Assembly (NCBI GenBank): GCA_902465605.1 | Contig: CABQNT010000003.1 | Location: forward strand, 170,205-234,204 | Length of the DNA stretch: 64,000 bases | Direction of reading: 5' to 3' | Origin: Prevotella sp902465605 | Lineage (GTDB): Bacteria > Bacteroidota > Bacteroidia > Bacteroidales > Bacteroidaceae | Shown: positions 1-7,987 of the stretch, one piece after another | Layout: each line of letters begins with the position of its first letter | Position numbering within the stretch: position 1 is the stretch's first letter | Position numbers and translations under genes: made by a program | Notes under the pieces: model-generated | The model's input: only the letters and a program-made list of their open reading frames with translations | What the model was told of the DNA's origin: nothing | The model's database searches: none

Positions 1-649
1 TGGGGTATGCGTTCCATTTGGTTCCTGTCCTGTGATGCGGAATGTGTATGATGCGATAGATGATTGGATCGCGGAAGTGCATGTTCGGATTGGCCATGTC
101 TAACTTGGCACGAAGCACCATGCTGCCTTCCACAGCCTCAGGAGTGTTCATCTTGTTGAACAGCTCCAACGACTCTTCGATGGGTCGGTCGCGGTAAGGC
201 GAGGCCGTACCAGGTGTGGTGGGCGTACCTTTTTGCTGTGCAATCTCTTCAGAGGTCTGCTCGTCAATGTAGGCGAGTCCCTGCTTAATCATCCACACAG
301 CAAAGTCCCAAAGCTTCTCAAAGTAGTCGGAAGCATAATAAACATTCCCCCATTTAAATCCCAACCAACTGATATCATGCAGGATATTCTCCACATATTC
401 GTTGTTTTCTTTGCTGGGATTGGTGTCGTCGAACCGAAGATTGCACACTCCGTTGTATTTCTCGGCGATGCCAAAGTCCATGCAAATGGCCTTGGCGTGA
501 CCTATATGCAGATAGCCATTGGGTTCTGGAGGGAAGCGTGTTTGGATGCGACCGCCATTCTTTCCCTTGGCAAGGTCGTCTTCAACGAGTTGCTCCACAA
601 AACTCAAACTCTTCTTCTCTTCCGTGCTATGATCCTCTTTTACTGTCAT
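1..649 (-). CDS. glnS: glutaminyl-tRNA synthetase, N-terminal part (cut by window edge)
   Basis: Class I aminoacyl-tRNA synthetase that charges tRNA-Gln in the cytoplasm. Only the first 216 residues lie in the window; the gene runs off the left edge. The ATP-binding signature PEPNGYLHIGHAKA is at residues 41-54 with HIGH at 48-51, followed by FDDTNP, as in the GlnRS/GluRS family; the opening sequence matches GlnRS better than GluRS. The start is the ATG at 649, which has a good -7 promoter box about 73 bp upstream. The family assignment is firm. The missing C-terminal anticodon-binding barrels cannot be assessed. Confidence 0.93.
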   Translation of the reverse strand, partial: MTVKEDHSTEEKKSLSFVEQLVEDDLAKGKNGGRIQTRFPPEPNGYLHIGHAKAICMDFGIAEKYNGVCNLRFDDTNPSKENNEYVENILHDISWLGFKWGNVYYASDYFEKLWDFAVWMIKQGLAYIDEQTSEEIAQQKGTPTTPGTASPYRDRPIEESLELFNKMNTPEAVEGSMVLRAKLDMANPNMHFRDPIIYRIIHIPHHRTGTKWNAYP

Positions 650-721
650 AATATTTAATGTTAGTGATGCAAGAACCATGTTTCCATGCGTCTTGTCGTC
701 TACATGATCTTTGTAATGACT

Positions 722-730
722 GCAAAGATA
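722..730 (-). promoter_or_regulatory. Bacteroidetes -7 box for glnS
   Basis: On the minus strand this reads TATCTTTGC, a perfect TAnnTTTGC box, about 70 bp upstream of the glnS ATG. Confidence 0.6.
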
Positions 731-914
731 CGAAAAAACTTAAAATATAATAGGTGTGGATGGATAAGATTTTATTCCTTTTTCTCGAATGATGCTGTAG
801 ACGAATCGTGTTTCAGCACAATTGCAGTTGATGATGACGTACAGCATGCGTCCTGTCATACCCAAACGAAAAACGCTTGAAACTCCTTATTTATAGGACT
901 TCCAAGCGTTATAG

Positions 915-987
915 TTGCGGAGACATGACTCGAACATGTGACCTCCAGGTTATGAGCCTGGCGAGCTACCAACTGCTCCACTCCGCG
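915..987 (-). tRNA. initiator tRNA-fMet (CAU)
   Basis: Folds as a 73-nt cloverleaf with anticodon CAU in the loop CUCAUAA. The acceptor ends are CGCGGAG and CUCCGCA, leaving a C1 x A72 mismatch, the hallmark of bacterial initiator tRNA. The anticodon stem is CCAGG/CCUGG, so its inner three pairs are A-U, G-C, G-C, not three G-C pairs. The discriminator is A73 and CCA is not encoded. A promoter box lies about 24 bp upstream. Confidence 0.95.
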
Positions 988-1010
988 ATGTTATTTTCTT
1001 GTTTGCGATT

Positions 1011-1019
1011 GCAAAGGTA
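1011..1019 (-). promoter_or_regulatory. promoter of the initiator tRNA
   Basis: The minus strand has TACCTTTGC, with a TTTG element about 20 bp further upstream, matching the -33/-7 spacing of Bacteroidetes promoters. The tRNA 5' end is 24 nt downstream. Confidence 0.65.
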
Positions 1020-1230
1020 CGGCTTTTTTGCGAGATATACAAATATTTCTTTCTTAATTTTGTTGAACCAAGGTAGATAATCCTTCTAAATGATTAGAAA
1101 TCAGTTGGATAATACGGATGTTATCCTGCGTATCTATTCAGCGGTAATATAAACCATGTTGCCTCTGTCTTTCATTTCCCGCAAAACAAACCTCAAAGAC
1201 CTTTGAAAATGCGGTATGTTATCGTGTTTT

Positions 1231-1315
1231 CAATTGCATTGACTTTGAACGCCAAAGTCAATGCAATTGGACGCCAAAGTCAATGAGTTTGGATGCCAAT
1301 GTCATTGATATTGGA
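1231..1315. repeat. 22-bp tandem near-palindrome array (family A, locus 1)
   Basis: Three 22-bp units start at 1250, 1272 and 1294, of the form GCCAAAGTCAATG followed by NNNTTGGA. An inverted partial unit precedes them, so 1231-1247 and 1253-1269 form a perfect 17-bp inverted repeat with a 5-nt loop. The same unit occurs at 13737, 25829 and 34157, always between genes. The rest of the 988-1511 intergenic stretch holds only the two promoters listed. Confidence 0.85.
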
Positions 1316-1455
1316 TTTCGGGGTGGATGCGCTTGTGTATCTGTTGGATGATTTACTCAATTTAAATAACTAAATAATGGTTGCCCATCCTGTAAAGAGT
1401 GTCTTAAAAAACCTTTTTTCTATCATGTATGCTTGCACGCATAAAATAAAAAAAC

Positions 1456-1464
1456 TACATTTGC
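1456..1464 (+). promoter_or_regulatory. -7 box for the TetR gene
   Basis: TACATTTGC matches TAnnTTTGC and lies 48 bp upstream of the ATG at 1512. The gene also has an unusually strong Shine-Dalgarno (AAAGGAGG) for this phylum. Confidence 0.6.
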
Positions 1465-1511
1465 ACAATATACAAGGGATGTGCAATAACCTGAAGAAAG
1501 GAGGAAAATAG

Positions 1512-2111
1512 ATGTCAATATCAAAGACAAGACGGCTATTGGTGGACGTGGCGAGGCAATTGTTTGCCAAGAATGGCGTGGCCAATACCACCATGAATGA
1601 CATTGCGTTGGCCTCTGGCAAGGGAAGACGCACGCTGTACACCTATTTTAGTTCCAAGGAGGCTGTGTTCTATGCAGTCATCGAGTCTGAACTCGAACGC
1701 CTCAGTGACAAGTTGGATGAGGTGGCCAACAAGAAGATTGCTCCACAAGATAAAATCATCGAACTGATTTATACCCATCTCAGTATGATTCGCGAAACGG
1801 TGGTGCGCAATGGCAACTTGCGCGCAGAGTTCTTCCGTAACATCTGGATGGTGGAGAAGATGAGGAAGAATTTTGATGAAGACGAAATCGAACTCTTCCG
1901 TCGCGTATATTCCGAAGGGAAGGAAGATGGGGAGTTCGACATCGAGAACGTTCAACTGGTGGCCGACATCACACATTATTGTATCAAAGGACTTGAGGTG
2001 CCGTTTATCTACGGACGCTTGGGACATGGATTGACAGAAGAGAGTAGTAAGCCACTGGTTGCCAAGGTGGTTTACGGTGCTTTGGGCAAGTTAAGTCCCA
2101 AAAAGGAGTAG
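1512..2111 (+). CDS. TetR/AcrR family transcriptional regulator
   Basis: A DNA-binding repressor-type protein of 199 residues, a usual TetR length. The N-terminal helix-turn-helix is at about residues 27-48 (TTMNDIALASGKGRRTLYTY) and is followed by an all-helical ligand-binding domain typical of the family. The ATG follows AAAGGAGG by 7 bases. It sits 48 bp upstream of fabG on the same strand, so it may regulate fatty-acid or envelope functions. That is inferred from position only, and the ligand cannot be predicted. Confidence 0.88.
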   Translation: MSISKTRRLLVDVARQLFAKNGVANTTMNDIALASGKGRRTLYTYFSSKEAVFYAVIESELERLSDKLDEVANKKIAPQDKIIELIYTHLSMIRETVVRNGNLRAEFFRNIWMVEKMRKNFDEDEIELFRRVYSEGKEDGEFDIENVQLVADITHYCIKGLEVPFIYGRLGHGLTEESSKPLVAKVVYGALGKLSPKKE

Positions 2112-2159
2112 CAAGAAATTCACAATTAAATATTAACTTCAATATTAACACATTCAATT

Positions 2160-2912
2160 ATGGGAATATTAGCAGGAAAAACAGCCCTCATCACAGGTGC
2201 TGCACGTGGAATAGGAAAGGCCATCGCCATGCGATTCGCTCAAGAAGGCGCTAACATCGCATTCACAGATTTAGTGATTGACGAAGAACATGGTGGTAAA
2301 GAAACCGAACGTGAGCTTGCCGCACTGGGCGTGAAAGTGAAAGGTTATGCAGGCAATGCTGCCGATTTTGAAAATACAGCCGCATTGGTTAGTCAAATTA
2401 AAGAAGAATTCGGTTCTATTGATATATTGGTGAACAATGCCGGTATCACCAAAGATGGCTTGATGTTGCGCATGACCGAGGCTCAATGGGACGCAGTAAT
2501 CAATGTCAACTTGAAGAGTGCGTTCAACTTCATTCATGCTTGTGTGCCTGTCATGATGCGTCAACGCCAAGGTTCTATCATCAACATGGCTTCCGTGGTG
2601 GGTGTTCATGGCAATGCTGGTCAGGCTAATTACGCCGCATCAAAGGCGGGTATGATTGCGTTGGCTAAGTCGGTTGGGCAGGAAATGGGTCCCAAAGGCA
2701 TCCGTGCTAACGCCATTGCACCCGGATTTATCGATACGGCCATGACGCAGCAACTGCCCGATAAGATTCGTCAGGAGTGGATTGATAAGATTCCTTTGCG
2801 CCGTGGTGGAACGGTTGAGGACATTGCCAGCTGCGCCTTGTTCTTGGCTTCCGACCTCTCAAGCTACATCAGCGGCCAGGTCATCCAGGTTGATGGGGGG
2901 ATGAATATGTAG
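2160..2912 (+). CDS. fabG: 3-oxoacyl-[ACP] reductase
   Basis: NADPH-dependent short-chain dehydrogenase that reduces 3-oxoacyl-ACP in the fatty-acid elongation cycle. At 250 residues it has the usual length. The Rossmann motif TGAARGIG is at 12-19, NNAG at 92-95, and the catalytic Ser145, Tyr158 and Lys162 are present (YAASK). The C-terminus ISGQVIQVDGGMNM is typical of FabG. It follows the TetR gene, and the long low-complexity spacer after it separates it from rluA. Other SDR substrates are possible, but length and both ends favour FabG. Confidence 0.9.
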   Translation: MGILAGKTALITGAARGIGKAIAMRFAQEGANIAFTDLVIDEEHGGKETERELAALGVKVKGYAGNAADFENTAALVSQIKEEFGSIDILVNNAGITKDGLMLRMTEAQWDAVINVNLKSAFNFIHACVPVMMRQRQGSIINMASVVGVHGNAGQANYAASKAGMIALAKSVGQEMGPKGIRANAIAPGFIDTAMTQQLPDKIRQEWIDKIPLRRGGTVEDIASCALFLASDLSSYISGQVIQVDGGMNM

Positions 2913-2924
2913 AGTTATTAGGAG

Positions 2925-3200
2925 TTGACGAGTTCACAAGTTGACAAGTAGACAAGTTAATAGTTCCGTTATCTGGCGCGTTAACAAAAAGTCTAACATC
3001 TTGTTAACTTGTTAACTTAATGACAAATTGACGAGTACATAGTTTCGTTATTGGGCAAATCAATAAAAGGTCTAACGGCTTGTCAACTCGTTAACTCGTC
3101 AACTAAAATGATAAGCAGACGAGTACATAGTTTCGTTATTGGGCAAATCAATAAAAGGTCTAACGGCTTGTCAACTCGTTAACTCGTCAACTCGTCAACT
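2925..3200. repeat. low-complexity intergenic repeat with an 88-bp tandem duplication
   Basis: The gap between fabG and rluA is built from short words such as GTTAAC, TTGTCAAC and TCGTCAACT. A ~75-bp block starting GACGAGTACATAGTTTCG occurs at 3030-3104 and again, nearly identically, at 3118-3192 (period 88). A diverged third copy is visible from about 2950. No coding potential is seen. Confidence 0.85.
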
Positions 3201-3217
3201 AAACAACCATTCCTTCC

Positions 3218-3901
3218 ATGCTCCCTCTTTACGAAGACAATCACATCATCGTTGTTTCCAAGCGAAGTGGGGAAATCGTTCAAGGTGATAAAACCGGGGA
3301 TGAACCGCTTTCGGAAACAGTTAAACAGTACATCAAGGAGAAATACCACAAGCCTGGAAATGTTTTCTTGGGCGTGGTTCATCGTCTTGACCGGCCTGTT
3401 TGGGGACTCGTTGTCTTCGCTAAAACATCCAAGGCCTTGACACGACTCAACAAGATGTTTAAAGATGGACAGGTACATAAAACGTATTGGGCCATCACAA
3501 AGAATGCGCCACCTGCAGAAGAAGGCGTGCTGACTGATTGGTTGGTACGCAATGAGCGGCAAAACAAGAGTTATGCGCATCCGCAAGAGGTGCCAAATGC
3601 GAAGAAAGCAGTACTCAAATATCGCGTCATCGCCCATTCGGATCACTACCATCTCATGGAGGTGAACTTGCTGACAGGTCGGCATCATCAAATACGTTGT
3701 CAACTTGCTAACATGGGATGTGCTATCAAGGGCGATCTGAAATATGGCGCACCGCGCAGCAATCCCGATGGCAGTATCAGTTTGTTGGCACGCCAAATAA
3801 CGTTTGTGCACCCCGTTTCAAAAGAAAATATTGTTGTTGAGGCTCCATTGCCGCCCAATGATAAACTGTGGGAGGCATTGGCATCGGCCGTTATACCCTA
3901 A
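3218..3901 (+). CDS. RluA family pseudouridine synthase
   Basis: Converts uridine to pseudouridine in rRNA or tRNA. The 227-residue protein has the catalytic-domain motif HRLDRPVWGLVVFAKT at 55-70 with the presumed catalytic Asp58, and later GRHHQIRCQLANMG and GDLKYGA, all typical of RluA. It lacks an S4 domain, so it belongs to the short RluA/RluC-like class. The usual T-S-G after HRLD is V-W-G here. The target site cannot be told from the sequence. The last codons and stop lie in a 22-bp tandem duplication shared with the start of cmk. Confidence 0.88.
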   Translation: MLPLYEDNHIIVVSKRSGEIVQGDKTGDEPLSETVKQYIKEKYHKPGNVFLGVVHRLDRPVWGLVVFAKTSKALTRLNKMFKDGQVHKTYWAITKNAPPAEEGVLTDWLVRNERQNKSYAHPQEVPNAKKAVLKYRVIAHSDHYHLMEVNLLTGRHHQIRCQLANMGCAIKGDLKYGAPRSNPDGSISLLARQITFVHPVSKENIVVEAPLPPNDKLWEALASAVIP

Positions 3902-3932
3902 ATAAGATATCGTTATACCCTAAATAAGATAT
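3889..3932 (+). repeat. 22-bp perfect tandem duplication at the rluA/cmk junction
   Basis: The 22-bp unit beginning CGTTATACCCTAAATAAG is present at 3889-3910 and again at 3911-3932. The first copy contains the end and TAA stop of the pseudouridine synthase gene. The second copy is spacer and supplies the AT of the cmk ATG. Confidence 0.95.
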
Positions 3933-4626
3933 GAAGAAAATCGTGATTGCTATTGACGGCTATTCATCATGTGGCAAAAGTACCATGGCCAAAAATTTGG
4001 CTCGCCAGTTGGGATATGTCTATGTAGACACAGGTGCTATGTATCGCGCCGTGACGCTCTATGCGCTGCGCCATCAGTTGTTTAAGTCCGATGGTGAGGT
4101 AGATGCGGCATCCTTGCAACAGGTCATGCCCGACATCCGCATTTCTTTCCAATTCAATGCACAGACGGGCAAGCCCGACACCTACCTGAATGACGAGTTG
4201 GTAGAACAAGAAATCAGGACGATGCGGGTGAGCGAAAGGGTCAGTAAGATTGCGGCTCTCCCCTTTGTACGCACCGCGTTGGTGGCCCAGCAACAGCGCA
4301 TGGGCAAGGACAAGGGCATCGTGATGGATGGTCGTGACATCGGAACGGTGGTGTTTCCGCATGCCGAACTCAAAATATTTGTAACGGCTTCTGCCGAAGT
4401 TCGCGCGCAACGTCGCTATGATGAGTTGCAGCAAAAGGGCATGCCTGCTCGTTACGACGACATATTGAAGAACGTGCAAGAGCGCGATTACATCGACTCT
4501 CATCGTGAGGTGTCACCTCTTCGCAAGGCTGATGATGCCATAGAACTGGATAACAGTAACCTAACGATTGATGAACAACAACAGTGGCTGTTGCAGCAAG
4601 TAGACAAAGTGCTTCAACAGGGGTAG
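3931..4626 (+). CDS. cmk: cytidylate kinase
   Basis: Phosphorylates CMP and dCMP with ATP in pyrimidine nucleotide metabolism. The 231-residue protein has the P-loop GYSSCGKST at 10-18, the DTGAMYR motif at 33-39 and the DGRDIGTVVFPHA motif, all diagnostic of Cmk. It directly follows the pseudouridine synthase gene and is probably co-transcribed with it. The start ATG is formed by the second copy of the 22-bp duplication. Confidence 0.95.
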   Translation: MKKIVIAIDGYSSCGKSTMAKNLARQLGYVYVDTGAMYRAVTLYALRHQLFKSDGEVDAASLQQVMPDIRISFQFNAQTGKPDTYLNDELVEQEIRTMRVSERVSKIAALPFVRTALVAQQQRMGKDKGIVMDGRDIGTVVFPHAELKIFVTASAEVRAQRRYDELQQKGMPARYDDILKNVQERDYIDSHREVSPLRKADDAIELDNSNLTIDEQQQWLLQQVDKVLQQG

Positions 4627-4710
4627 TGATGACCCTTTTTGACAGTTGTCCTTCTCATAGACAAACCTCTCGTTGGATGCAACAATACATAAATTCAACT
4701 ATAAACAATC

Positions 4711-5358
4711 ATGAAGATGAGCAAATCGATTTCATTTAGTTCCGCCTTTCGCCTCTTGGCCCTCGTGTTGTTCGTCACGCTCACTGTCCAAGTAAAGGCG
4801 CAGCGTCGTCCCGCCGATTACCAAGTAGCAGAAGGTGTGGTGCTTTATCGCGGCACGCCTTTGTCCATGGCCGATGTGTATTCGTTTGTCAATTTGGGAC
4901 ATGGATATGCTAAAGATGCTTATCATGTTTACTATCTTGGCGATGTGTTGCGGTATGTTGATCCTCGTACATTCAGGTTAAAACGTGATGACTATCATCG
5001 TCCGTACGATGGTGATGACGGTTTTATGTATCGTACACGGGGATATATGATTATGTCGCATGCCGTGCTGTTCAATGGCAAAAACGTAGAAGGAGCCTCG
5101 GCGCGTAGCTTTCAAGACCTGGGTGGATATTACGGCAAAGATACTTTCAACGTGTTTTTTATGGGACGCAAGCTATCTGGTGCCAGCGGTAATTCGTTTC
5201 GGTATTTAGGCGATGGTTATGCAAAAGATTCTTTTGACGTTTATTTCATGGGCCGTAAAGTAAACGGTGCCAGTTCAAGTTCCTTCCAAGTTGTGGGCGA
5301 TGGTTACGCCGAAGATACTTTCAACACCTATTATCAAGGGCAGAAAATCGCTGACTAA
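4711..5358 (+). CDS. exported DKNYY-repeat protein
   Basis: A 215-residue protein with a signal peptide (about 1-31, ending VKAQ). It carries about four imperfect repeats of the form YAKDSFDVYFMGRKV-GASSSSF, each ~30 residues and rich in Asp, Lys, Phe and Tyr, which match the DKNYY family seen in secreted bacterial proteins. Function is unknown; it is probably periplasmic or surface-exposed. It lies 84 bp after cmk on the same strand. Confidence 0.75.
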   Translation: MKMSKSISFSSAFRLLALVLFVTLTVQVKAQRRPADYQVAEGVVLYRGTPLSMADVYSFVNLGHGYAKDAYHVYYLGDVLRYVDPRTFRLKRDDYHRPYDGDDGFMYRTRGYMIMSHAVLFNGKNVEGASARSFQDLGGYYGKDTFNVFFMGRKLSGASGNSFRYLGDGYAKDSFDVYFMGRKVNGASSSSFQVVGDGYAEDTFNTYYQGQKIAD

Positions 5359-5464
5359 ACTCACCAAACCTATAAACCCAAGAACTCAAAAACTCACCAA
5401 CTCATAAACTTATAAACTCACCAAACTCACCAACTTATAAACTTATAAACTCAAAAACTCACAA
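5359..5464. repeat. low-complexity A/C-rich spacer
   Basis: Made of the recurring words AACTCACCAA and AACTTATAA up to the base before the next ATG. No conventional ribosome-binding site is visible in it. Confidence 0.7.
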
Positions 5465-5698
5465 ATGATCCATGGACATGAAGTCCTGCAAATGATGCAG
5501 GGAAACAGCTATGCAAGCAAAGAAGAATTAGTAAAAGCAATCATCAGTTGTTTCGGAGAAGCCGAACGCTTTTATACCTGTTCGGCAGAAGGAATGACAG
5601 CGGCGCAGTTGGTCGACTTTCTCGAGCAGCGCGGCAAGTTTAAGCCTGCGCATTCAGATGGTTTTACCGTAGACACGTCAAAAGTGTGTAACCATTAA
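5465..5698 (+). CDS. YecH-like probable metal-binding protein (DUF2492)
   Basis: A 77-residue protein starting MIHGHEVLQMM and ending TSKVCNH, both conserved in the YecH/DUF2492 family. The HGHEVL motif and the C-terminal Cys/His are possible metal ligands. The family has no proven function. The gene stands alone between a low-complexity spacer and a hairpin at 5712-5740. Confidence 0.8.
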   Translation: MIHGHEVLQMMQGNSYASKEELVKAIISCFGEAERFYTCSAEGMTAAQLVDFLEQRGKFKPAHSDGFTVDTSKVCNH

Positions 5699-5711
5699 AG
5701 CGGCAAACTTG

Positions 5712-5740
5712 CACCTTTATTTTTCATATCAATAAAGGTG
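5712..5740 (+). terminator. hairpin downstream of the yecH-like gene
   Basis: CACCTTTATT and AATAAAGGTG pair perfectly (10 bp) around a 9-nt loop, 13 bp after the stop. No clean T-run follows directly, so it may be a transcript-end hairpin and not a classical terminator. Confidence 0.45.
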
Positions 5741-5970
5741 TTAACGCCCTCCTTATTTTTGATAAAATACAAGACGAAAAATAGAAAACTTTACGTTTTT
5801 TCGGCTCTATAATTTTAATATTTGCCAACGCAAGGTAAGTTGCTTCCAAATACGCTAAAAATAGGAGGCTTTGATAATCAGCGATATAGGTTCATTGTCT
5901 GTCAGAATCTTATCCTTTTTCTGGGTAAAAGCATTGCTTTTGTGCCTTTTTGGGCGTGTAATAAGCTACC

Positions 5971-6059
5971 TTTTACCCTCTTAATGCTATGCTATTGCGC
6001 GATAAAGTCATTGAGTTTGCGTACCAAGAGCTTTGCTATTGAATGAAAAGAGGGTAAAA
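5971..6059. repeat. 89-bp element bounded by 12-bp perfect inverted repeats
   Basis: TTTTACCCTCTT at 5971-5982 and AAGAGGGTAAAA at 6048-6059 are exact inverted copies. Between them is one unit resembling the family A 22-mer (AAAGTCATTGAGTTTG). The rest of the 5741-6152 gap shows no gene. Confidence 0.7.
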
Positions 6060-6152
6060 CGTGTCAAAAAAAGCACATGAAATAACCTGCTTGACGCTAT
6101 TTTACAGAAAACTCAGTACAAAAAACAGCCGTATCTGGGCAGTAAGTTTTCT

Positions 6153-7097
6153 TTATAATTGAAACGCTGTACTGATAACAATCGATTGGCTTGAAACATG
6201 ATACTTGCCGTAGGACAGGTTCAACTTGAAGCGGTTGAGGTTGATGCCTGCACCACATGAGAAGCCAGCACCGTGGTTGCTCTCCTCGTCTGTGCCGGCA
6301 ATGGTCATCTCGTCGGCACGCCGAAAGTTGTAGCCGGCACCCACCCAGATGCGGTCAGACAGCAAGATGTCAATGCCACCCACCAGGTGATTCATGAATT
6401 TATAGTTCCAGTGCGTGAGGTCAACCAGTGTGGCGTGAAAGCGTAGTGGCGTGTGTACCAGTCGTTTGCTTACGCCAATCTGCACGTCTAAGGGCATGCT
6501 TTCGTAGGTGTCGTCGTAGCTTTTGAGCTGTCCGCCCAGGTTTTTGGCCACGAACGACAGCGACAGCTCGCGCTCAGCATCATAATAATTCAGTCCGAGG
6601 TCAACGCCCATGGCCAGCGAGTTGTAGCCGGCGATGTACGAGGTGATAAACTTGGCGGTGATACCTCCGGCCAATTGGTCGGTGAGCAGGTACGAGAAAT
6701 AGCCAGACAAGGCGATGTCTTTAGCCGAAAATTCGCCAAGCTGCTGGTTCTCGGCCGTGGTTTGTTTCATCTTACCATAGTCAATGTATAGTGCGGAAAC
6801 GGCTGCCGAGGCACGCTCTTTAATCACTTTGTTAAACGCTGCGCTTAACATGTTGGCCCCAGCCATATAGTTCATGTAGTTCAGGTTGATGGTCTTGTCG
6901 CTCACAGTCGACAGCAGTGCCGGGTTATGGAATATCAGTGCCTCGTCGTCTTCCACCAACGAGATGTTCTCACCCCCCAATGCTGAGGCGTGAGCACTTG
7001 CTGGCAGACGTAGAAAGTTGTACACATTCTTACTTTCTTGCGCGACGGTGATTGTGGCAACAGCTGTGAGCAAGAGGACGAAAAGGGCTTTTTTCAT
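6153..7097 (-). CDS. porQ: type IX secretion system protein PorQ
   Basis: A 314-residue protein with a signal peptide (about 1-19) and a predicted outer-membrane beta-barrel. The mature N-terminus has NVYNFLRLPASAHASALGG and later HNPALLS, the conserved PorQ signatures. In Porphyromonas, PorQ belongs to the module that attaches T9SS cargo to anionic LPS at the surface. A protease with a T9SS-like tail is encoded at 42-44 kb in this window, which fits. It is transcribed divergently from the TonB-like gene. Confidence 0.88.
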   Translation of the reverse strand: MKKALFVLLLTAVATITVAQESKNVYNFLRLPASAHASALGGENISLVEDDEALIFHNPALLSTVSDKTINLNYMNYMAGANMLSAAFNKVIKERASAAVSALYIDYGKMKQTTAENQQLGEFSAKDIALSGYFSYLLTDQLAGGITAKFITSYIAGYNSLAMGVDLGLNYYDAERELSLSFVAKNLGGQLKSYDDTYESMPLDVQIGVSKRLVHTPLRFHATLVDLTHWNYKFMNHLVGGIDILLSDRIWVGAGYNFRRADEMTIAGTDEESNHGAGFSCGAGINLNRFKLNLSYGKYHVSSQSIVISTAFQL

Positions 7098-7117
7098 TTA
7101 TTTTTCCTAATTTATGG

Positions 7118-7157
7118 GCAAAGATACTACTATTTTCAAATAACTCGTTATCTTTGT
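7118..7157. promoter_or_regulatory. divergent promoters of porQ and the TonB-like gene
   Basis: The minus strand reads TATCTTTGC at 7126-7118 (for porQ, ATG at 7097). The plus strand reads TATCTTTGT at 7149-7157 (for the TonB-like gene at 7247). Both match TAnnTTTG. Confidence 0.55.
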
Positions 7158-7246
7158 ACATCTAATCCGTTTGGTAAACAACGTAAAAAAGAAGTGTTTA
7201 TTGCGGTCGTTCAGCAGTCATTGCACGGCGTCCTACTATTCTCATC

Positions 7247-7963
7247 GTGAAGCAGCAAAAATCAGATATCCCCACAGTAGAAGAGCATCGTGCCACGGCA
7301 TTCTTGCTGGGACTCGTGTTGGTTCTGTCGGTCTTGTATGTGGCATTTCAATACAATAGCGCACCGCAAGGCATGGATTTGTCTGACCAATCGCTTGACG
7401 AGTTGGTGCAAGATATCGAACTGCACCCCGCCATGGACGACAAGGAGATGTTCAATACCATGACCGTTCAACCGCTACAAAAGACGTTCAGCGAACGCAT
7501 CAAGGCGGTGGATCAGCCGCTGAAACAACAAATTGAGAAACTATCGGCTACCACTACCAGTCCACTTTTGGTTGGTGAAGGCGAGGCAGAGGCGTTGAAT
7601 GCCAAGCTGTCGGCGGCGCTTCCACCCATCCCCACAGCCTCTGAACAGCCCTTGAACTTTCGCATAGTTCAGCAAATGCCCGAGTTTCCCGGTGGTGGAT
7701 CGGCGTTCATTCAGTGGCTCACGCGTCAACTTCGATATCCACCATTGGCTCAAAGTCAGAGAATACAGGGCAGAGTGGTGGTGTCGTTCATTGTCAATAA
7801 GGACGGAAGCATTGCCGATGTGAAACTGGAAAAGTCGGTCAATGCCCTGCTGGATCGTGAGGCATTGCGCGTCATCCGTATGATGCCCCGGTGGAAACCG
7901 GGCGTACACAACAACCAACCGTGCCGCACCATGGTGGCCGTGCCGGTGGTATTCAAAATTTAG
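7247..7963 (+). CDS. TonB-family energy transducer
   Basis: A 238-residue protein with a cytoplasmic N-terminus, one membrane segment at about 17-37, a periplasmic linker, and a C-terminal TonB domain from about residue 140 (MPEFPGGGSAFIQWL, then RYPPLAQSQRIQGRVVVSF). TonB passes proton-motive energy to outer-membrane receptors. The start is a GTG; no in-frame ATG precedes the membrane segment. It ends 24 bp before the likely start of the prenyl synthase gene. Bacteroidota carry many such paralogues, so the partner is unknown. Confidence 0.85.
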   Translation: MKQQKSDIPTVEEHRATAFLLGLVLVLSVLYVAFQYNSAPQGMDLSDQSLDELVQDIELHPAMDDKEMFNTMTVQPLQKTFSERIKAVDQPLKQQIEKLSATTTSPLLVGEGEAEALNAKLSAALPPIPTASEQPLNFRIVQQMPEFPGGGSAFIQWLTRQLRYPPLAQSQRIQGRVVVSFIVNKDGSIADVKLEKSVNALLDREALRVIRMMPRWKPGVHNNQPCRTMVAVPVVFKI

Positions 7964-7987
7964 CAATTGATTAAAATACAACAATCT

